DNA of 64,000 nucleotides from Loripinus fragilis (Eukaryota; Mollusca; Bivalvia; Lucinida; Lucinidae): the NCBI GenBank assembly GCA_964019695.1, contig OZ026516.1:81113018-81177017 (forward strand), given 5' to 3'. The stretch's first letter is position 1; the number at the start of each line of letters is the position of its first letter. The position numbers and the translations under genes are program-made. Positions 36,001 to 48,560 of the stretch are shown piece after piece. The notes under the pieces are model-generated. The model was not told the origin of the DNA, made no database searches, and saw only the letters and a list, made by a program, of their open reading frames with translations.

Positions 36001-39000
36001 TATTTCTTAGTAGAATTGTCTAATGCAAAGAGCTCTTATATATATTGATAGTGGAGTTGTCTAAAGCCCTATTTGGACATCAAAAACCTTATAAGAACTT
36101 AATAACTCCACTTGTTGGCATCACACTTCTAAGTGAAATTGCTTTAATGCAGCTATTTTGCATAAATTTCCATAGTGGAGTTGTATATAACCACTTGTTG
36201 GTATCATATTTCTTAGTAGAATTGTCTAATGCAAATAACTCTGATATGAATTGATGGTGGAGTTTTCTAAGGCCCCATTTAGACATCAAAAATCATATAA
36301 GAACTTACTAATACCACTTGAAGGCATCACACTTTTTAGTAAAATTGCTAAATGCAGCTATTTTGCATAAATTTCAATAGTGGAGTTATCTAACACCACT
36401 TGTTGGTATCATATTTCTTAGTAGAATTTTCTAAAGCAAATAACCCTGATACGAATTGATAGTGAAGCTGTCTAAGGCCCTATTTGGACATCAAAACTCA
36501 TATAAGAACTTAAAAATGCCAATTGAAGGCATCACACTTCTTAGTAGAATTGCTATTTTGCATAATTTCTAATAGTGGAGTTGTCTAACACCACTTGTTG
36601 CTATCATGTTTCTTAGTAAAATTTCAAATGCAAAATAACTCTGATATGAATTGATAGTGGAGTTGTCTAATGCCCTATTTAGACATCAAATATCATATAA
36701 GACCTTACTAATGCCACCTGTAGGCATCATACTTCTTAGTAGAATTGCTAAATGCAGCTATTTTGCATAAATTTCTATAATGGAGTCGTCTAACACCACT
36801 TGTTGGTATCATATTTCTTAGTAGAATTGTCTAATGAAAATAACTATGATATGAATTGATAGCGGAGTAGTCTAATGCCATATTTAGGCATCAGAAATCA
36901 TACAAGAACTTACTAATACCACTTGTAGGCATCACACTTCTTAGGAAAATTGATAAATGCAGCTATTTGCATAAATTTTCATAGTGGAGTTGTCTAACAC
37001 CACTTGTTGGTATCATATTTCTTAGTAGAATTTTCTAAAGCAAATAACCCTTTTATGAATTGATAGTGAAGTTATCTAAGGCCCTATCTGGACATCAAAA
37101 ATCATACAAGAACTTACTAATGCCATTTGAAGGCATCACACTTCTAAGTAGAATTGCTAATTGAAGCTTTTTTGTATAAATTTAAATAGTGGAGTTGCCT
37201 AGAACCACTTGTTGGTATCATATTTCTTAGTAGAATTGTCTAAAGCAAATAACCCTTTTATGAATTGATAGTGAAGTTATCTAAGGCCCTATCTGGACAT
37301 CAAAAATCATATAAGACCTTAATAATGCCACTTGTAGGCATAACACTTCTAAGTAGAATTGCTTATTGCAGCTATTTTGCATAAATGTCCATAATGGAGT
37401 TGTCTAGCACCGCTTGTTGGTATCATTCTTAGTAGAATTGTCTAATGCAAATAACTCTGATATGAATTGATTGTGGAGTTTTCTAAGGCCTTATTTAAAC
37501 TTCAAAAATCATATAAGAACTTACTAATACCACTTGAAGGCATCACACTTCTTAGTAAAATTGCTAAATGCAGCTATTTTACATAAATTTCAATAGTGGA
37601 GTGGTCTAATACAAGTTGTTGGTATCATATTTCTTAGTAGAATTTTCTAAAGCAAATAACCCTGATATGAATTGATAAAAAGTGTCTATGGCCCTATTTG
37701 GACATCAAAAATCACATAAGAACTTAATAATGCCACTTGAAGGCATCACACTTCTAAGTAGACTTGCTAAATGCAGCTATTTTGAATAAATTTTTATTGT
37801 GGAGTCGTCTAACACCACTTGTTCGTATCATATTTCTTAGTAGAATTGTCTAAAGCAAATAACCCTTTTATGAATTGATAGTGAAGTTATCTAAGGCCCT
37901 ATCTGGACATAAAAATCATACAAGAACTTACTTATACCACTTGTAGGCATCACACTTCTTAGGAAAATTGATAAATGCAGCTATTTTGCATAAATCTTCA
38001 TAGTGGAGTTGTCTAACACCACTTATTCGTATCATATTTCTTAGTAGAATTTTCTAAAGCAAATAACCCTTTAATGAATTGATAGTGAAGTTATATAAGG
38101 CCCTATCTGGACATCAAAAATCATACAAGAACTTACTAATGCCATTTGAAGGCATCACACTTCTTAGTAGAATTGCTAAATGAAGCTTTTATGTATAAAT
38201 TTCAATAGTGGAGTTGTCTAACACCACTTGTTGGTATCATATTTCTTAGTAGAATTTTCTAAAGCAAATAACCCTTTAATAAATTGATAGTGAAGTTATC
38301 TAAGGCCCTATCTGGACATCAAAAATCATATAAGACCTTAATAATGCCACTTGTAGGCATAACACTTCTAAGTAGAATTGCTTATTACAGCTATTTTGCA
38401 TAAATGTCCATAATGGAGTTGTCTAGCACCACTTGTTGGTATCATATTTCTTAGTAGAATTGTCTAATCAAAATAACTATGATATGAATTGATAGTGGAG
38501 CTGCCTTATGCCCTATTTGAACATCAGAAATCATATAAGAACTTAATAATGCCACTTGTAGGCATAACACTTCTTAGTAGAATTGCTAAATGCAGCTATT
38601 TTTGCATAAATGTCCATAATGGAGTTGTCTAGCACCACTTGTTGGTATCATATTTCTTAGTAGAATTATCAAATGCAAAAAGCTCTGATATGAATTGATA
38701 GTGGAGTTGTCCAAGGCCCTATTTGGACATCAAAAAACATATAAGAACTTAATAATGCCACTTGTAGGCATAACACTTCTTGGTAGAATTGCAAAATGCA
38801 CCTATTTTGCATAAATTGCCATAATGGAGTTGTCTAGCACCACTTGTTGGTATCATATTTCTTAGTAGAATTTTTCAAAGCAAATAACCCTGATATGAAT
38901 TGATAGTGTAGTTGTCTAAGGCTCTATCACACTTCTTAGTAGAATTGCTAAATGAAGCTGTTTTGCATAATTTCTAATAGTGGAGTTGTCTAACACCACT

Positions 39001-42000
39001 TGTTGGTATCATATTTCTTAGTAAAATTTCAAATGCAAAATAACTCTGATATGAATTGATAGTGTAGTTGTCTAAGGCCCTATTTAGACATCAAATATCA
39101 TATAAGACCTTACTAATGCCACCTGTAGGCATAATACTTCTTAGTAGAATTGCTAAATGCAGCTATTTTGCATAAATTTCCATAGTGGAGCTGTCTAACA
39201 CCACTTGTTGGTATCATATTTCTTAGTAGAATTGTCTAAAGCAAATAACCCTTTTATGAATTAGTAGTGAAGTTATCTAAGGCCCTATCTGGACATCAAA
39301 AATCATACAAGAACTTAATAATGCCACTTTAAGGCATGAAACTTCCTAGTAGAATTGCTAAATGAAGCTTTTGTGTATAAATTTAAATAGTGGAGTTGCC
39401 TAACACCACTTGTTGGTATCATATTTCTTAGTAGAATTGTCTAAAGCAAATAACCCTTTTATGAATTGATAGTGAAGTTATCTAAGGCCCTATCTGGACA
39501 TCAAAAATCATATAAGACCTTAATAATGCCACTTGTAGGCATAACACTTCAAAGTAGAATTGCTTATTGCAGCTATTTTGCATAAATGTCCATAATGGAG
39601 TTGTTTAGCACCACTTGTTGATATCATATTTCTAAGTAGAATTGTCTAATGCAAAGAGCTCTGATATGAATTGGTAGTGGAGTTGTGTAAGGCCCTATTT
39701 GGACATCAAAAATCATATAAGAACTTACTAATGCCACTTGTAGGCATCACACTTCTTAGTAGAATTGCTAAATGCAAATGTTTAGTATAAATTGCCATAG
39801 TGGAGTTTTGTAACACCACTTGTTGGTATCATATTTCTTAGTAGAATTTTCTAATGCAAAGTGCTCTGATAAGAATTGATAGTGGAGTTGTCTAAGGCCC
39901 TATTTGAACATAAAAAATCATATAAGAACTTACTAATGCCACTTGTAGGCATCATACTTCTTAGTAGAATTGCTAAACGCAGCTATTTTGCATGAATTTC
40001 CATAGTGGAGTTGTCTAACATCACTTGTTGGTATCATCTTTCTTAGTAGAATTGTCTAATGCAAAGAGCTCTGATATGAATGGATAGTGGAGTTGTCTAA
40101 GGCCCTATTTAGACATCAAATATTATATAGGAAATTACTAATGCCACTTGTAGGCGTCACACTTCTTAGTAGAATTGCTTAATGCAGCTATTTTGCATAA
40201 ATTTCCAAAGTAGAGTTGTATATAACCACTTGTTGGTATCATATTTCTTAGTAGAATTGTCTAATGCAAATAACTCTGATATGAATTGATAGTGGAGTTT
40301 TCTAAGGCCCTATTTAGACATCAAAAATCATATAAGAACTTACTAATACCCTTGAAGGCATCACACTTCTTAGTGAAATTTCTAAATGCAGCTATTTTGC
40401 ACAAATTTCAATAGTGCAGCTGTCTAACACCACTTGTTGGTATCATATTTCTTAGTAGAATTGTCTAAAGCAAATAACCCTGATTTGAATTGATAAAAAG
40501 TGTCTATGGCCCTATTTGGACATCAAAAATCATATAAGAACTTAATAATGCTCCTTGAAGCCATCACACTTCTGAGTAGACTTGCTAAATGCAGTATTTT
40601 GCATAAATGTTTATAGTGGAGTCGTCTAACACCACTTGTTGATATCATATTTCTTAGTAGAATTGTCTAATGAAAATAACTATGATATGAATTGATAGTG
40701 GACTTGTCTAATGCCCTATTTAGACATCAGAAATCATATAAGAACTTACTTATACCACTTGAAGGCATCACACTTCTTAGTAGAATTGCTTAATGTAGCT
40801 ATTTTGGATAAATTTCCATAGTGGATTTGTCTAACACCACTTGTTGGTATCATATTTCTTAGTAGAATTGTCTAATGCAAATAACTCTGATTTGAATTGA
40901 TAGTGGAGTTTTCTAAGGCCCTATTTAGACATCAAAAATAATATAAGATCTTACCAATACCACTTGAAGGCATCACACTTCTTAGTAAAAATGCTAAATG
41001 CAGCTTTTTTGCATAAATTTCCATAGTGGAATTGTCTAACACCACTTGTTGGTATCATATTTTTTAGTAGAATTTTCAAATACAAATAACTCTGATATGA
41101 ATTGATAGTGGCGTTGCCTAAGGCCCTATTTAGACATCAAATATCATATAGGAACTTACTAATGCCACTTGTAGGCATCATACTTCTTAGTAGAATTGCT
41201 AAAAGCAGCTATTTGGCATAAATTTTTATAGTGGAATTGTCTAACACCACTTGTTGGTATCATATTTCTTAGTAGAATTGTCTAATGAAACTAACGATGA
41301 TATGAATTGATAGTGGAGTTGTCTAAGGGCCTATTTGGACATCAAAAATCATATAAGAACTTACTAATGCCACTTGAAGGCATCACACTTCTTAGTACAA
41401 TTGCTAAATGCAAATGTTTAGTATAAATTGCCATAGTGGAGTTGTGTAACACCACTTGTTGGTATCATATTTCTTAGTAGAATTTTCTAATGCAAAGTGC
41501 TCTGATATGAATTGATAGGGGAGTTGTCTAAGGCCCTATTTGGACATCAAAAATCATATAAGAACTTACTAATGCCACTTGTAGGCATCATACTTCTTAG
41601 TAAAATTGCTAAACGCAGCTATTTTGCATAAATTTCCATAGTGGAGTTGTCTAACATCACTTGTTGGTATCATCTTTTTTGGTAGAATTGTCTAATGCAA
41701 AGAGCTATGATATGAATGGATAGTGGAGTTTTCTAAGGCCCTATTTGGACATCAAATATCATATAGGAAATTACTAATGCCACTGGTAGGCATCACACTT
41801 CTTAGTAAAATTGCTTAATGCAGCTATTTTGCATAAATTTCCATAGTGGAGTTGTGTAACACCACTTGTTGGTATCATATTTCTTAGTAGAATTGTCTAA
41901 TGCAGATAACTCTGATATGAATTGATAGTGGAGTTGCCTAAGGCCATATCTAGACATCAAACATCATATAGGAACTTACTAATGCCACTTGTAGGCATCA

Positions 42001-44915
42001 TACTTCCTAGTAGAATTGCTAAAAGCAGCTATTTGGCATAAATTTTTATAGTGGAGTTGTCTAACTTCACTTGTTGGTATCATATTTCTTAGTAGAATTG
42101 TCTAATACAAATAACCCTGATATGAATTGATAGTGGAGTTGCCTAAGGCCCTATTTATACATCAAATGCCATACAGGAACTTACTAATGCCACGTGTAGG
42201 CATCATACTTCTTAGTAGAATTGCTTAATACAGCACTTTTGCATAAATTTTTATGTAAGAGTTGTCTAACACCACTTGTTGGTATCATATTTCTTAGTAG
42301 AATTGTCTAATGAAAAAAAAACTTTGATATGAATTGATAGTGGAGTTGTCAAATGCCCTATTTGGACATCAAAATTCATATAAGAACATACTAATGCCAC
42401 TTGTAGGCATCATACTTCTTAGTAAAATTGCTAAATGCAGCTGTTTTGTATAAATTTCCATAGTGGAGTTGTCCAACACCACTTGTTGGTATCATATTTC
42501 TTAGTAGAATTTTCTAATGCAAAAAACCCTGATATGAATTGATAGTGAAGTTGACTTAGGCCCTATTTGGACGTCAAAAATCATATAAGAACTTACTAAT
42601 GCCACTTGTAGGCGTCACACATCTTTGTAAAATTGCTAAATGCAGCTATTTGGCATAAATTTCCATAGTGGATTTGTCTAACACCACTTGTTGGTATCAT
42701 ATTTCTTAGTAGAATTGTCTAATGCAAATAACTCTGATATGAATTGATAGTGGAGTTGTCTAAGGCCCTATTTGGACATCAAAAATCATAAAAGAACTTA
42801 CTAATGCCACTTGTAGGCATAACACTTCTTAGTAGAATTGCTAAATGCAGATTTTTTGCATAAATTTCCATAGTGGAGATGTCTAACACCACTTGTTGGT
42901 ATCATATTTCTTAGTAGAATTTTCAAATGCAAATAACTCTGATATGAATTGATAGTGGCGATGCCTAAGTCCCTATTTAGATATCAAATAACATATAGGA
43001 ACTTACTTATGCCACTTGTAGGCATCATACTTCTTAGTAGAATTTCTAAATGCAGCTATTTTGCATAAATTGTTATAGTGGAGTTGTCTAACGCCACTTT
43101 TTGGTATCATATTTCTTAGTAGAATAGTCTAATGAAAAAAAACTATGATATGAATTGATAGTGGAGTTGTCTAATGCCCTATTTAGACATCAAAATCATA
43201 TAAGAACCTACTAATGCCACGTGTAGGCATCATACTTTTTAGTAGAATTGCTAAATGCAGCTATTTTGTATAATTTTCCATAGTGGAGTTGGCAAACACT
43301 ACTTGTTGGTATCATATTTCGTAGTAGATTTGTTTAATGAAAATAACTATGATATGAACTGATAGTGGAGTTTTCTAATGCCCTATTTGGACATCAAAAA
43401 TCATGTAAGAACTTACTAATGCCACTTGTAGGCATCACACTTCTCAGTAGAATTTCTAAAGGCAGCTGTTTTGTATAAATTTCCATAGTGGAGTTGTCTA
43501 ACACCACTTGTTGGTATCATATTTCTTAGTAGAATTTTCTAATGCAAATAACCCTGATATGAATTGATAGTGCAGTTGTCTAAGGCACTATTTTGACATC
43601 AAAAATCATATAAAAACTTTATAATGCCACTTGTAGGCATCACACTACTTAGTAGAATTGCTAAATGCAGCTTTTTTGCATTAATTCCCATAATGGAGTT
43701 GTCTAACACCACTTGTTGGTATCATATTTCTTAGTAGAATTGTCTAATGCAAGTAACTCTGATTTGAATTGAAAGTGGAGTTTTCTAAGGCCCTATTTAG
43801 ACATCAAAAATCATATAAGAATTTACCAATACCAATTGTAGGCATCATACTTCTTAGTAAAATTGCTAAATGCAGCTTTTTTGCATAAATTTCCATAGTG
43901 GAGTTGTCTAACACCACTTGTTGGTATCATATTTCATAGTAGAATTTTCAAATGCAAATAACTCTGATATGAATTGATAGTGGCGTTGCCTAAGGCCCTA
44001 TTTATACATCAAATATCATATAGGAACTTACTAATGCCACTTGTAGGCATCATACTTCTTAGTAGAATTGCTAAATGCAACTATTTTGCATAAATTTTTA
44101 TAGTGGAGTTGTCTTACACCACTTGTTTGTATCATATTTCTTAGTAGATTTTTCTAATGCAATAACCCTGATATGAATTGATAGTGGAGTTTTCTAAGGC
44201 CCTATTTAGACATCAGAAATCATATAACGACATATTATTGCCACTTGTAGGCACTACACTTCTTAGTAGAATTGCTAAAAGCAGCTATTTGGCATAAATT
44301 TTTATAGTGGAATTGTCTAACACCACTTGTTTGTATCATATTATTAGTAGAATTGTCTAATGAAACTAACTATGATATGAATTGATAGTGGAGTTGTCTA
44401 AGGGCCTATTTGGACATCAAAAATCATATAAGAACTTACTAATGCCACTTGTAGGCATTACACTTCTTAGTAGAATTGCTAATTGCAGCTACTTTGCATA
44501 AAATTCCATAGTGAAGTTGTCTAACACCACTTGTTGGTATCATATTTCTAAGTAGAATTGTCTAATGCAAATAACTCTGTTATAAATTGATAGGTAGAGT
44601 TGTCTAAGACCCTATCTAGACATCAAAAATCATATAAGAACTTACTAATGCCACTTGTAGGCATCACGCTTCTTAGTAGAATTGCTAAATGCAGCTATTT
44701 GGTATAAATTTCCATAATGGAGTTGTGTAACACCACTTGTTGGTATCATATTTCTTAGTAGAATTGTCTAATGCAAATAACTCTGATATGAATTGATAGA
44801 GGAGTTGTTTAATGCCCTATTTAATCATCAAATATCATATAAGAACTTACTAATGCCACTTGTGGGCATCACACTTCTTAGTAGAATTACTAAATGCAGA
44901 TTTTATGCATAAATA
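36001..44915 (-). repeat. 205-bp higher-order satellite repeat, homogenised part
   Basis: About 43 copies of a 205-bp unit made of five 41-bp monomers, measured at 41041, 41246, 41451, 41656 and 41861 by the ACCACTTGTTGGTATC phrase (exactly 205 each time). The monomers can be told apart. Monomer 1 has TATCATATTTCTTAGTAGAA, 2 GATATGAATTGATAGTGGAG, 3 AAAATCATATAAGAACTTAC, 4 GGCATCACACTTCTTAGTAG, and 5 TTGCATAAATTTCCATAGTG. Occasional copies lack a monomer (for example around 38929, where monomer 3 is missing). Purely non-coding. Confidence 0.95.
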
Positions 44916-45031
44916 TTAACCTTGTGTAACAGCTAGGCACACTATTATGTGCCCTCGTCGACTGCAACCAACCCGTGATGCTTGCGCAGTTCCAGTACAG
45001 TTGTTTTCTAGCGTCATATAGGTAGAATCGT
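44916..45031. other. Non-satellite insert near the array end
   Basis: The satellite stops at TTATGCATAAATATTAA, and ~100 bp of less AT-rich DNA (CCCTCGTCGACTGCAACCAA, TGATGCTTGCGCAGTTCCAG) follows before a satellite-like TAGGTAGAATCGTTTAA resumes at ~45020. It is probably a second small insertion next to the MITE. Confidence 0.4.
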
Positions 45032-45035
45032 TTAA

Positions 45036-45257
45036 CCCATTTAAGCCGAATGAAATTTACCATTTTTATCAATTGGACCAGTCCATTATCGCTTGAAGGG
45101 TTGTTAGGTTGTATTTTTCATTTTTTATTTAAATTCTTATAGAACTTTCTGTAAGAAAAGAGTGGAGACCTTGATCGGACGCTGCGTTCTGTGGCATCTG
45201 TTCTGGGTCTTCACTGTTTGTCTTTGTCCTACAAAAAGGACGCTAGGCTTAAATGGG
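45036..45257. mobile_element. 222-bp MITE with TTAA target site
   Basis: CCCATTTAAGCC at 45036 and its reverse complement GGCTTAAATGGG at 45246-45257, flanked by TTAA on both sides (45032-45035, 45258-45261). Removing one TTAA plus the element restores a satellite monomer (GTAGAATCGTTTAATGCAAC). TTAA with CCC ends is the piggyBac pattern. Similar TTAACCCATTTATGCC elements with an internal GATCTGGGTCTGCACTGTTT block, decayed here as TTCTGGGTCTTCACTGTTTG, are, from memory, abundant in bivalves. Confidence 0.75.
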
Positions 45258-45261
45258 TTAA

Positions 45262-45330
45262 TGCAACTAATTAACATAAGGGTTTTTATAATAGAATTGT
45301 CTTAGACTTCCTCTATGTATCGTGCAGTCT
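45262..45330 (-). repeat. 41-bp satellite remnant, right edge
   Basis: TGCAACTAATTAACATAAGG and TTATAATAGAATTGTCTTAGAC continue the minus-orientation satellite for one to two monomers. 45331-45933 holds AT-rich DNA with no feature I can name. Confidence 0.65.
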
Positions 45331-45933
45331 GATCACACAGGGCTTATTAGATATTATTATATCTAGACTTACTACGAGCGAAATTTCTATTTTCTATCTC
45401 GTCTCTGTAGCTGTGCACCCGCTGAACAGGCTGGTTTGAATCTCACGTTATCAAATGACAGGTTTCTCATGTCGAGGCCCATTTTATATGCCTAGCTTAG
45501 ACCAAGCTTTTTTAAAAAGCTTATACTTGTATTTACCCTTAGTTTGTTTGATTATTTTAACGGATTGATTTTATAATAACTATTATTTATAATAATGATT
45601 ATAGATCTAATATAATGTTATTATTTTTATGTTTATAACGCAATATAACTTTGGTTTAATATGCGTTGACATGGAAAGGCGGGGCTAAACGCCAGTGGGC
45701 GGAAACACATGAGAAGTTTGATACGCTTTACTACGGAGAAGGTTGACATAAAGATTTATCGAATATATCGATAATTAAAGGAAGATAACCAAACCTTACT
45801 CATTTATAACTGCAACTGCATAGTAGACCTAGATTTTTCAATCAGCCTGGCGCTGAATGTTGTGTTTACAGTCTACAGATCTCCGGGTTTTCACGCGCTT
45901 ATGGCGTTTTCCGATTGGTAAATAGTCGTGTAG

Positions 45934-46343
45934 TTAAAATATAACTCGAATATCAACAAAACCGGTATCTTCGCGATTCAAGTTTATTTTTTGTATTTTT
46001 TCATTGTCAAAAATGATCAATGTACATTTTTCAACGGTAGAATAAGGTTTTACTTCGATCCAAATCGACTCCGTATAGATACCGGAACTCTCGTTTGACA
46101 GAACGGAAATCAGATGTTCATATGGAATCAGACCACAATTATTTCCCTTGATTGGTTGAATAGAAAACGGATATAATTCCACACAAGATAGTTCCCTTTT
46201 CAATAGGCTGTAAATCTGCCAATCGATGTGAGCCTCCTTGTTCTTGGGCTTGTCTGGGCTGACCAATGATTGAGCTTCCAGAAAATGTTGCTTCTGTCCC
46301 TGTAGCTGTTCATTCTGGATAGATTGAGGCCTCTGCACACCCT
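45934..46343 (-). CDS. Candidate terminal coding exon, unknown protein
   Basis: On the minus strand an acceptor-like ATATTTTACCCAG precedes an open frame starting GVQRPQSIQNEQLQ and ending DTGFVDIRVIF then a stop, about 137 codons. There is no ATG upstream in frame before a stop, so this should be an internal-to-terminal exon and not a start exon. The sequence is well mixed, with hydrophobic strands (ELYPFSIQPIKG, SIWIEVKPYS, KCTLIIFDNEKIQKI) like a small folded domain. I do not recognise the family; a very loose likeness to Sen15-type tRNA endonuclease subunits is not enough to name it. The phase-0 acceptor fits the phase-0 donor of 49100-49381. The first two-thirds is copied at 50232-50450. 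Confidence 0.4.
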
Positions 46344-46579
46344 GGGTAAAATATTGCGGAAATGACCCTAGAGAGCTGCTGAGTCAAAGGGTGTTTGTTT
46401 ACGTTCCGATTGTAAACAAACGAGCCGGACTTCCCCTATCTAAACAGTCATTGAAGTGATTGCCAGACCATGGAGAATTGGGGACAAGCTATAGCAGAAA
46501 GCCAGGTTCGTCATGTAAAAATGTTGGTGCTGTAAGGAATGATTAAATTATATAGTAGAAATAATTGCGGTCTCGCGCC
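46124..46579. repeat. 456-bp segmental duplication, copy 1
   Basis: Identical to 50232-50687 except one base (CCCTAGAG here, CCGTAGAG there). It covers part of the terminal exon, its acceptor and ~240 bp beyond. The boundaries are abrupt (GGAATCAGACC start; GGTCTCGCGCC end). Confidence 0.95.
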
Positions 46580-46848
46580 TGTTCTGTGATTAGCGTGTGG
46601 TGGATTCTTTTTTTATTTTCCAATTTTTGAGATGTTTGTGTCCAGAATGAGCTGACAGTTGGTCCAGAGATAAGAAATTAGATTAGTTTGAAGCCTTTCA
46701 AGATAAATTGAGCAAAAAAATGGAATATTTGGTTAAAATTGAGATTTCTAGGGCCTTGATAGTGTCGAGAATTAGTGCCTGTCAGTATGATGTCATTTTG
46801 CAGTTGCCAAATGTATTCTCACTCCATCTGAGTTTCTAAAAGTTATGA

Positions 46849-47197
46849 ATGGAGGATTTTTCAAAAAAATATAGATGTCTTTTCGAAACAGAATGCGTCC
46901 CGGCTCCAAATGGAGAGTGTCTAGTGTGGCCTCGGAAACCTAAAGATAAATGGATATGGGGCTGTCAAAATACAAATGTCCCTTATCTGGCCTGTGGCGA
47001 TGCACAACTGCACATCGGCTTACTTACATGGTTTATAACCAGGTTATGGAGATTGCTGGCAAAGATATTGATCAGTCACCTTCGCCATGACAGGCTGTGT
47101 GTTCGCGTCAAGCATCTCAGTGCCGAGCCCCATGCAGTCAAAATGTGTAAACCGTCACTGTTGTAGTGGACATCTGGAGTTTCCTGATTGTGTTTTG
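46849..47197 (+). pseudogene. Homing-endonuclease-like His-Me/zinc-loop domain, frameshifted
   Basis: The parts fit the zinc-binding His-Me endonuclease fold (I-PpoI-like zinc-loop family). These are an opening C-x(n)-CLVWPRKPKDKW, then AHRLTYMVYNQVMEIAGKD (47011-47075, second frame), then SHLRHDRLCVRVKHLSAEP (47077-47135, first frame), and CCSGHLEFPDCV (47160-47193, another frame). The family's usual SHLCH..LC..PEHLS..E pattern is recognisable, with the first Cys of SHLCH replaced by Arg. At least two frame changes and a stop at 47166 make it non-functional unless they are sequence errors. It lies in the presumed intron of the minus-strand gene. Such domains occur sporadically in invertebrate genomes, sometimes mobile. 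Confidence 0.6.
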
Positions 47198-48560
47198 TAT
47201 TTGAAGTTTTTGATTTTAGGTAAATAGTAGGCTCAAAATGGCTTAATTTGTGCTCACATGTTGGTAATTTATTCTTCTAATTCACTTCGATAGGTTTTGG
47301 AAAACGTTGATTTTCTTGGTGTCTGGCAATGTAAGTGTAAGGTCTTTTTTTGGTGTATGTGGGGTGGGGTGTTGGTGGGGGCAAGTTTTCTTCTCTTCAT
47401 TTTCTTTAATTTTATGAGCAACATGACCGCTTTCTGATGAATTTTGCAACAAAACATATGCTTGGTGCTGACATTGGAGACATTTCAATGAGACTCGGAA
47501 GGGTCTCATATTGTGATGCTTCCAATGAGTACCCACAACAAATGTTTACTTTGTGTATCTCTTCCTCTGGGTGCCATTGGTTGGTCTGTTGTCTGTGATT
47601 GTGGCATTTTCTGGGCATATTTTTTGTCACAAGACTCAAATATGGTGACTATCGTATCTACCCTAAAATTAGTTCAGCTCATCTTCCCCACCAAACTCAT
47701 CGTAAAATTTGAACAGGCACCTTTACCAATCTGACAAGGCTATGTAACATTGGAATGACAACTAGTGAAAACCCTGATCAGACCAGACCTCCATGAGCAG
47801 TTTGATCTGGGTTGACACTACATAAGCTGAACATTTAGGATAAATATGGTAACACCAGTCTTGTTTCAAACTCCAGTTGAGGTGTTTTTTTAGTGCAGTA
47901 ATGGTGTGCGGTGAAAGATTCCATGTGTTGAGGGGAGTTTCCAGGAGTCAAACTTCGCAGGCATGTTTATTTGTTGTCATGTTCAAATTATTTGAATACC
48001 GTATTTACCATAAATATTGGGACTTCTCAGTTCCTCTGCAAACTTTTTCTTTAGTCTTTTAAAGATGTAGATTTTTTAACATTTGATGAGGTCAAGTTTT
48101 GTAAGCCTAGGCCAGAATATTCCTATGAAGGTTGTCTGATCCTGGTTGACACTACTTGCTCATGCCTATTGATATTTAGGGTTTATACGGTATCATCCGT
48201 GCGGCCTCAAACTTTAAGTGTTGTTCACAAGCAGCCTGGACTCTGATCAAACTTTTCCTCTCAGAACTGTCTGATCTGAATCTAAACTGATTGTGATTAT
48301 ATCCACACCATAATGGCTTTTATTGATTTGTATCTTCTGCTCATGAGTGTAGACCCATATCAGAGTGCTCTTAAAGGGCACTCTGATCTGGGTCTGCACT
48401 ATTTGCTAAGAAGGTCAAAATTGCAATATCAGAAACTGACAACTGTCAGTAACTGACAACTGACAACAACAAGATTATTTTTTTTCGAAGTACACATGTA
48501 AGATTGTGCAATATGCTTTACTATAAATACAGGTTAGATTGTCAAGTTACATATTTAAAT
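47198..48560. other. Stretch of decayed interspersed repeats
   Basis: 47510-47640 is the R2 repeat in reverse (see 2190). Two diverged blocks, 47760-47845 (TTTGATCTGGGTTGACACTA, GAACATTTAGGATAAATATG) and 48130-48195 (TGATCCTGGTTGACACTACT, GATATTTAGGGTTTATACGG), are related. Fragments such as GATCTGGGTCTGCACTATTT (48390) recall bivalve repeats. A (TTTTTTT) run and ACTGACAACTGTCAGTAACTG direct repeats lie near 48440. No gene is called. Confidence 0.4.

Noticed and set aside
32340..44915. CRISPR-like regular spacing
   Set aside because: The repeats are contiguous 41-bp monomers in a 205-bp unit; there are no unique spacers, and the context is eukaryotic.
32340..45330. Centromere call
   Set aside because: A higher-order satellite is suggestive, but 12.6 kb inside mixed repeats is not evidence of centromere function.
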